DNA of 64,000 nt, taken from positions 124,001 through 188,000 of the forward strand of contig CAWFQE010000003.1 of NCBI GenBank assembly GCA_963817885.1, written 5' to 3'. Every line of letters begins with the position of its first letter. Positions within the stretch are counted from its first letter, which is position 1. Shown in pieces: positions 63,214 through 64,000 of the stretch. Source of the DNA: CAVOHU01 sp963817885. GTDB taxonomy: Bacteria > Acidobacteriota > Vicinamibacteria > Vicinamibacterales > JAKQTR01. Under the pieces are notes generated by a model that ran no database searches, was not told the DNA's origin, and saw only the letters and a list, made by a program, of their open reading frames with translations. Position numbers and translations under genes: made by a program.

Positions 63214-64000
63214 ATGCCGGGACCGATGAGCCTGATTCGCCCGAGTCTCCGCTTTGTTCCCCTGATTGCCCTGCTGCTCGCTCCGCCCGCCTTCCAGGCC
63301 TGCACCACCTCGACCGCAGCGGCAGCGCGTCGCGGCGCGCGGCCCGAGGGCGGCGTCCCCGTCGTGACCACGGCGGTGACGCAACGGGACGTGCCCGTCG
63401 AGCTCGAGGCGATCGGCAACGTCGAGGCGTCGTCGACGGTGAGCGTCCGGCCCCAGTTGAACGGCCAGCTGATGGAGGCGCGTTTCAGCGAAGGCGCCTC
63501 CGTCCAGAAGGATCAGTTGCTGTTCATCATCGATCCGCGCCCCTTCCAGGCACAGCTTCAGCAGGCCGAGGCCAATGCCGTGCGGGATCGCGCAGGCCTC
63601 AACCAGGCCGAAGCGAACCTCAGCCGGGACATCGCCCAGGCGAGCTACGCCAAGGTCGAATCGGACAGGTTCGCCAACCTGCTCGAACGCGGCCTGCTCT
63701 CGAAGGAACAGGCGGACCAGTCCCGCACGAGCGCGGACGCCGCGATTGGCGCGGTGGAGGCCGATCGCGCCGCCGTGGCGAGTGCGAAGGCGCAGGTCGT
63801 CGCCGGAGAAGCCGCGGTGAACACGGCCAAGCTGCAGCTGGCGTACACGGAGATTCGGGCGCCCATTGGCGGGCGGACCGGCGTCATCAGCGTCAAGCCA
63901 GGCAACATCGTGACGGCCAACCTCACCGAGCTCACGACGATTGCGCAGGACCAGCCCGTCAACGTCACGTTTGCCGTGCCGGCCGAGAATCTGCCCGCCG
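63214..64000 (+). CDS. RND efflux periplasmic adaptor lipoprotein (AcrA/MdtA-like), cut by window end
   Basis: The ATG at 63214 follows GGAG and starts a lipoprotein signal (LIALLLAPPAFQAC, cysteine as lipid site). The mature start VPVVTTAVTQRDVPVELEAIGNVEAS is the first strand of AcrA-like adaptors. Then come the half-lipoyl motif ARFSEGASVQKDQLLFIID, a long helical hairpin (LQQAEANAVRDRAGLNQAEA onward), the second half-lipoyl piece IRAPIGGRTGVISVKPGNIV and the barrel start VNVTFAVPAENL. It would join an RND pump to an outer-membrane channel; the pump gene should follow beyond the window. The last 262 codons visible are intact. Confidence 0.92.
   Translation, partial: MPGPMSLIRPSLRFVPLIALLLAPPAFQACTTSTAAAARRGARPEGGVPVVTTAVTQRDVPVELEAIGNVEASSTVSVRPQLNGQLMEARFSEGASVQKDQLLFIIDPRPFQAQLQQAEANAVRDRAGLNQAEANLSRDIAQASYAKVESDRFANLLERGLLSKEQADQSRTSADAAIGAVEADRAAVASAKAQVVAGEAAVNTAKLQLAYTEIRAPIGGRTGVISVKPGNIVTANLTELTTIAQDQPVNVTFAVPAENLPA

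Overview
The window is GC-rich, gene-dense bacterial DNA. The gene types suggest Acidobacteriota, most likely class Vicinamibacteria: an Oar-like TonB-dependent receptor, TMTC-type membrane proteins with TPR tails, a sortilin/BNR-repeat protein, exported S9, M28 and M19 hydrolases, and a DUF5695-like protein. This placement is inference from gene content; the window holds no rRNA or tRNA.

Region 1 (about 0.6-22.6 kb) looks like one divergent biosynthetic locus. The minus-strand arm, read from 7032 down to 766, runs polysaccharide deacetylase, GT2 glycosyltransferase, LolA-like carrier, FabZ/ApeI-like dehydratase, DUF2062-methyltransferase fusion and MMPL/RND exporter; most junctions are ATGA overlaps. 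The plus-strand arm (7173-22614) runs Tes-like radical SAM enzyme, large exported beta-barrel-like protein, FabG, PHP phosphoesterase, ACP, B12-type radical SAM enzyme, HtrB/LpxL-like acyltransferase, ketosynthase, chain-length-factor-like partner, KAS III, AMP ligase, second ACP and exported esterase. The logic is that of aryl-polyene type II FAS/PKS clusters: adenylation onto an ACP, KS/CLF elongation with KR and DH, an acyltransferase, then LolA and MMPL for export. It has no visible aromatic ammonia lyase and adds two radical SAM enzymes, one of the family that couples lipid tails in archaeal tetraethers. An uncharacterised acidobacterial lipid or polyene pathway is the best reading.

Region 2 (22.6-34.5 kb) has a polytopic membrane protein and a frameshifted S9 peptidase (minus), a BNR-repeat protein, then a surface-glycan operon (TMTC-TPR protein, GT9, O-antigen-type methyltransferase). 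Region 3 (34.8-38.8 kb) is an Oar-like receptor broken by many frameshifts, followed by a strong terminator and a 116-bp nested inverted-repeat element. Region 4 (38.9-54.5 kb) is mostly exported hydrolases and housekeeping: a second TMTC-TPR protein, M28 peptidase, TPR lipoprotein-like protein, PEGA protein, M19 dipeptidase, DedA-like protein, DUF5695-like protein, a stand-alone RND adaptor divergent from MarR-YceI, a Tat-type lipoprotein and pterin-4a-carbinolamine dehydratase.

Region 5 (54.8-62.9 kb) looks like an electron-transfer module: a membrane-anchored flavin/2Fe-2S oxidoreductase, a cytochrome-b-like membrane protein, a giant multiheme cytochrome (53 CxxCH plus one CxxxCH, with seven 222-bp three-heme modules, split by one apparent 1-bp deletion) and an outer-membrane barrel protein. 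A possible sigma-54 promoter precedes it. The window ends inside an RND adaptor lipoprotein.

At least five genes carry frameshifts with conserved sequence on both sides. This pattern fits indel errors in the assembly at least as well as real pseudogenes.
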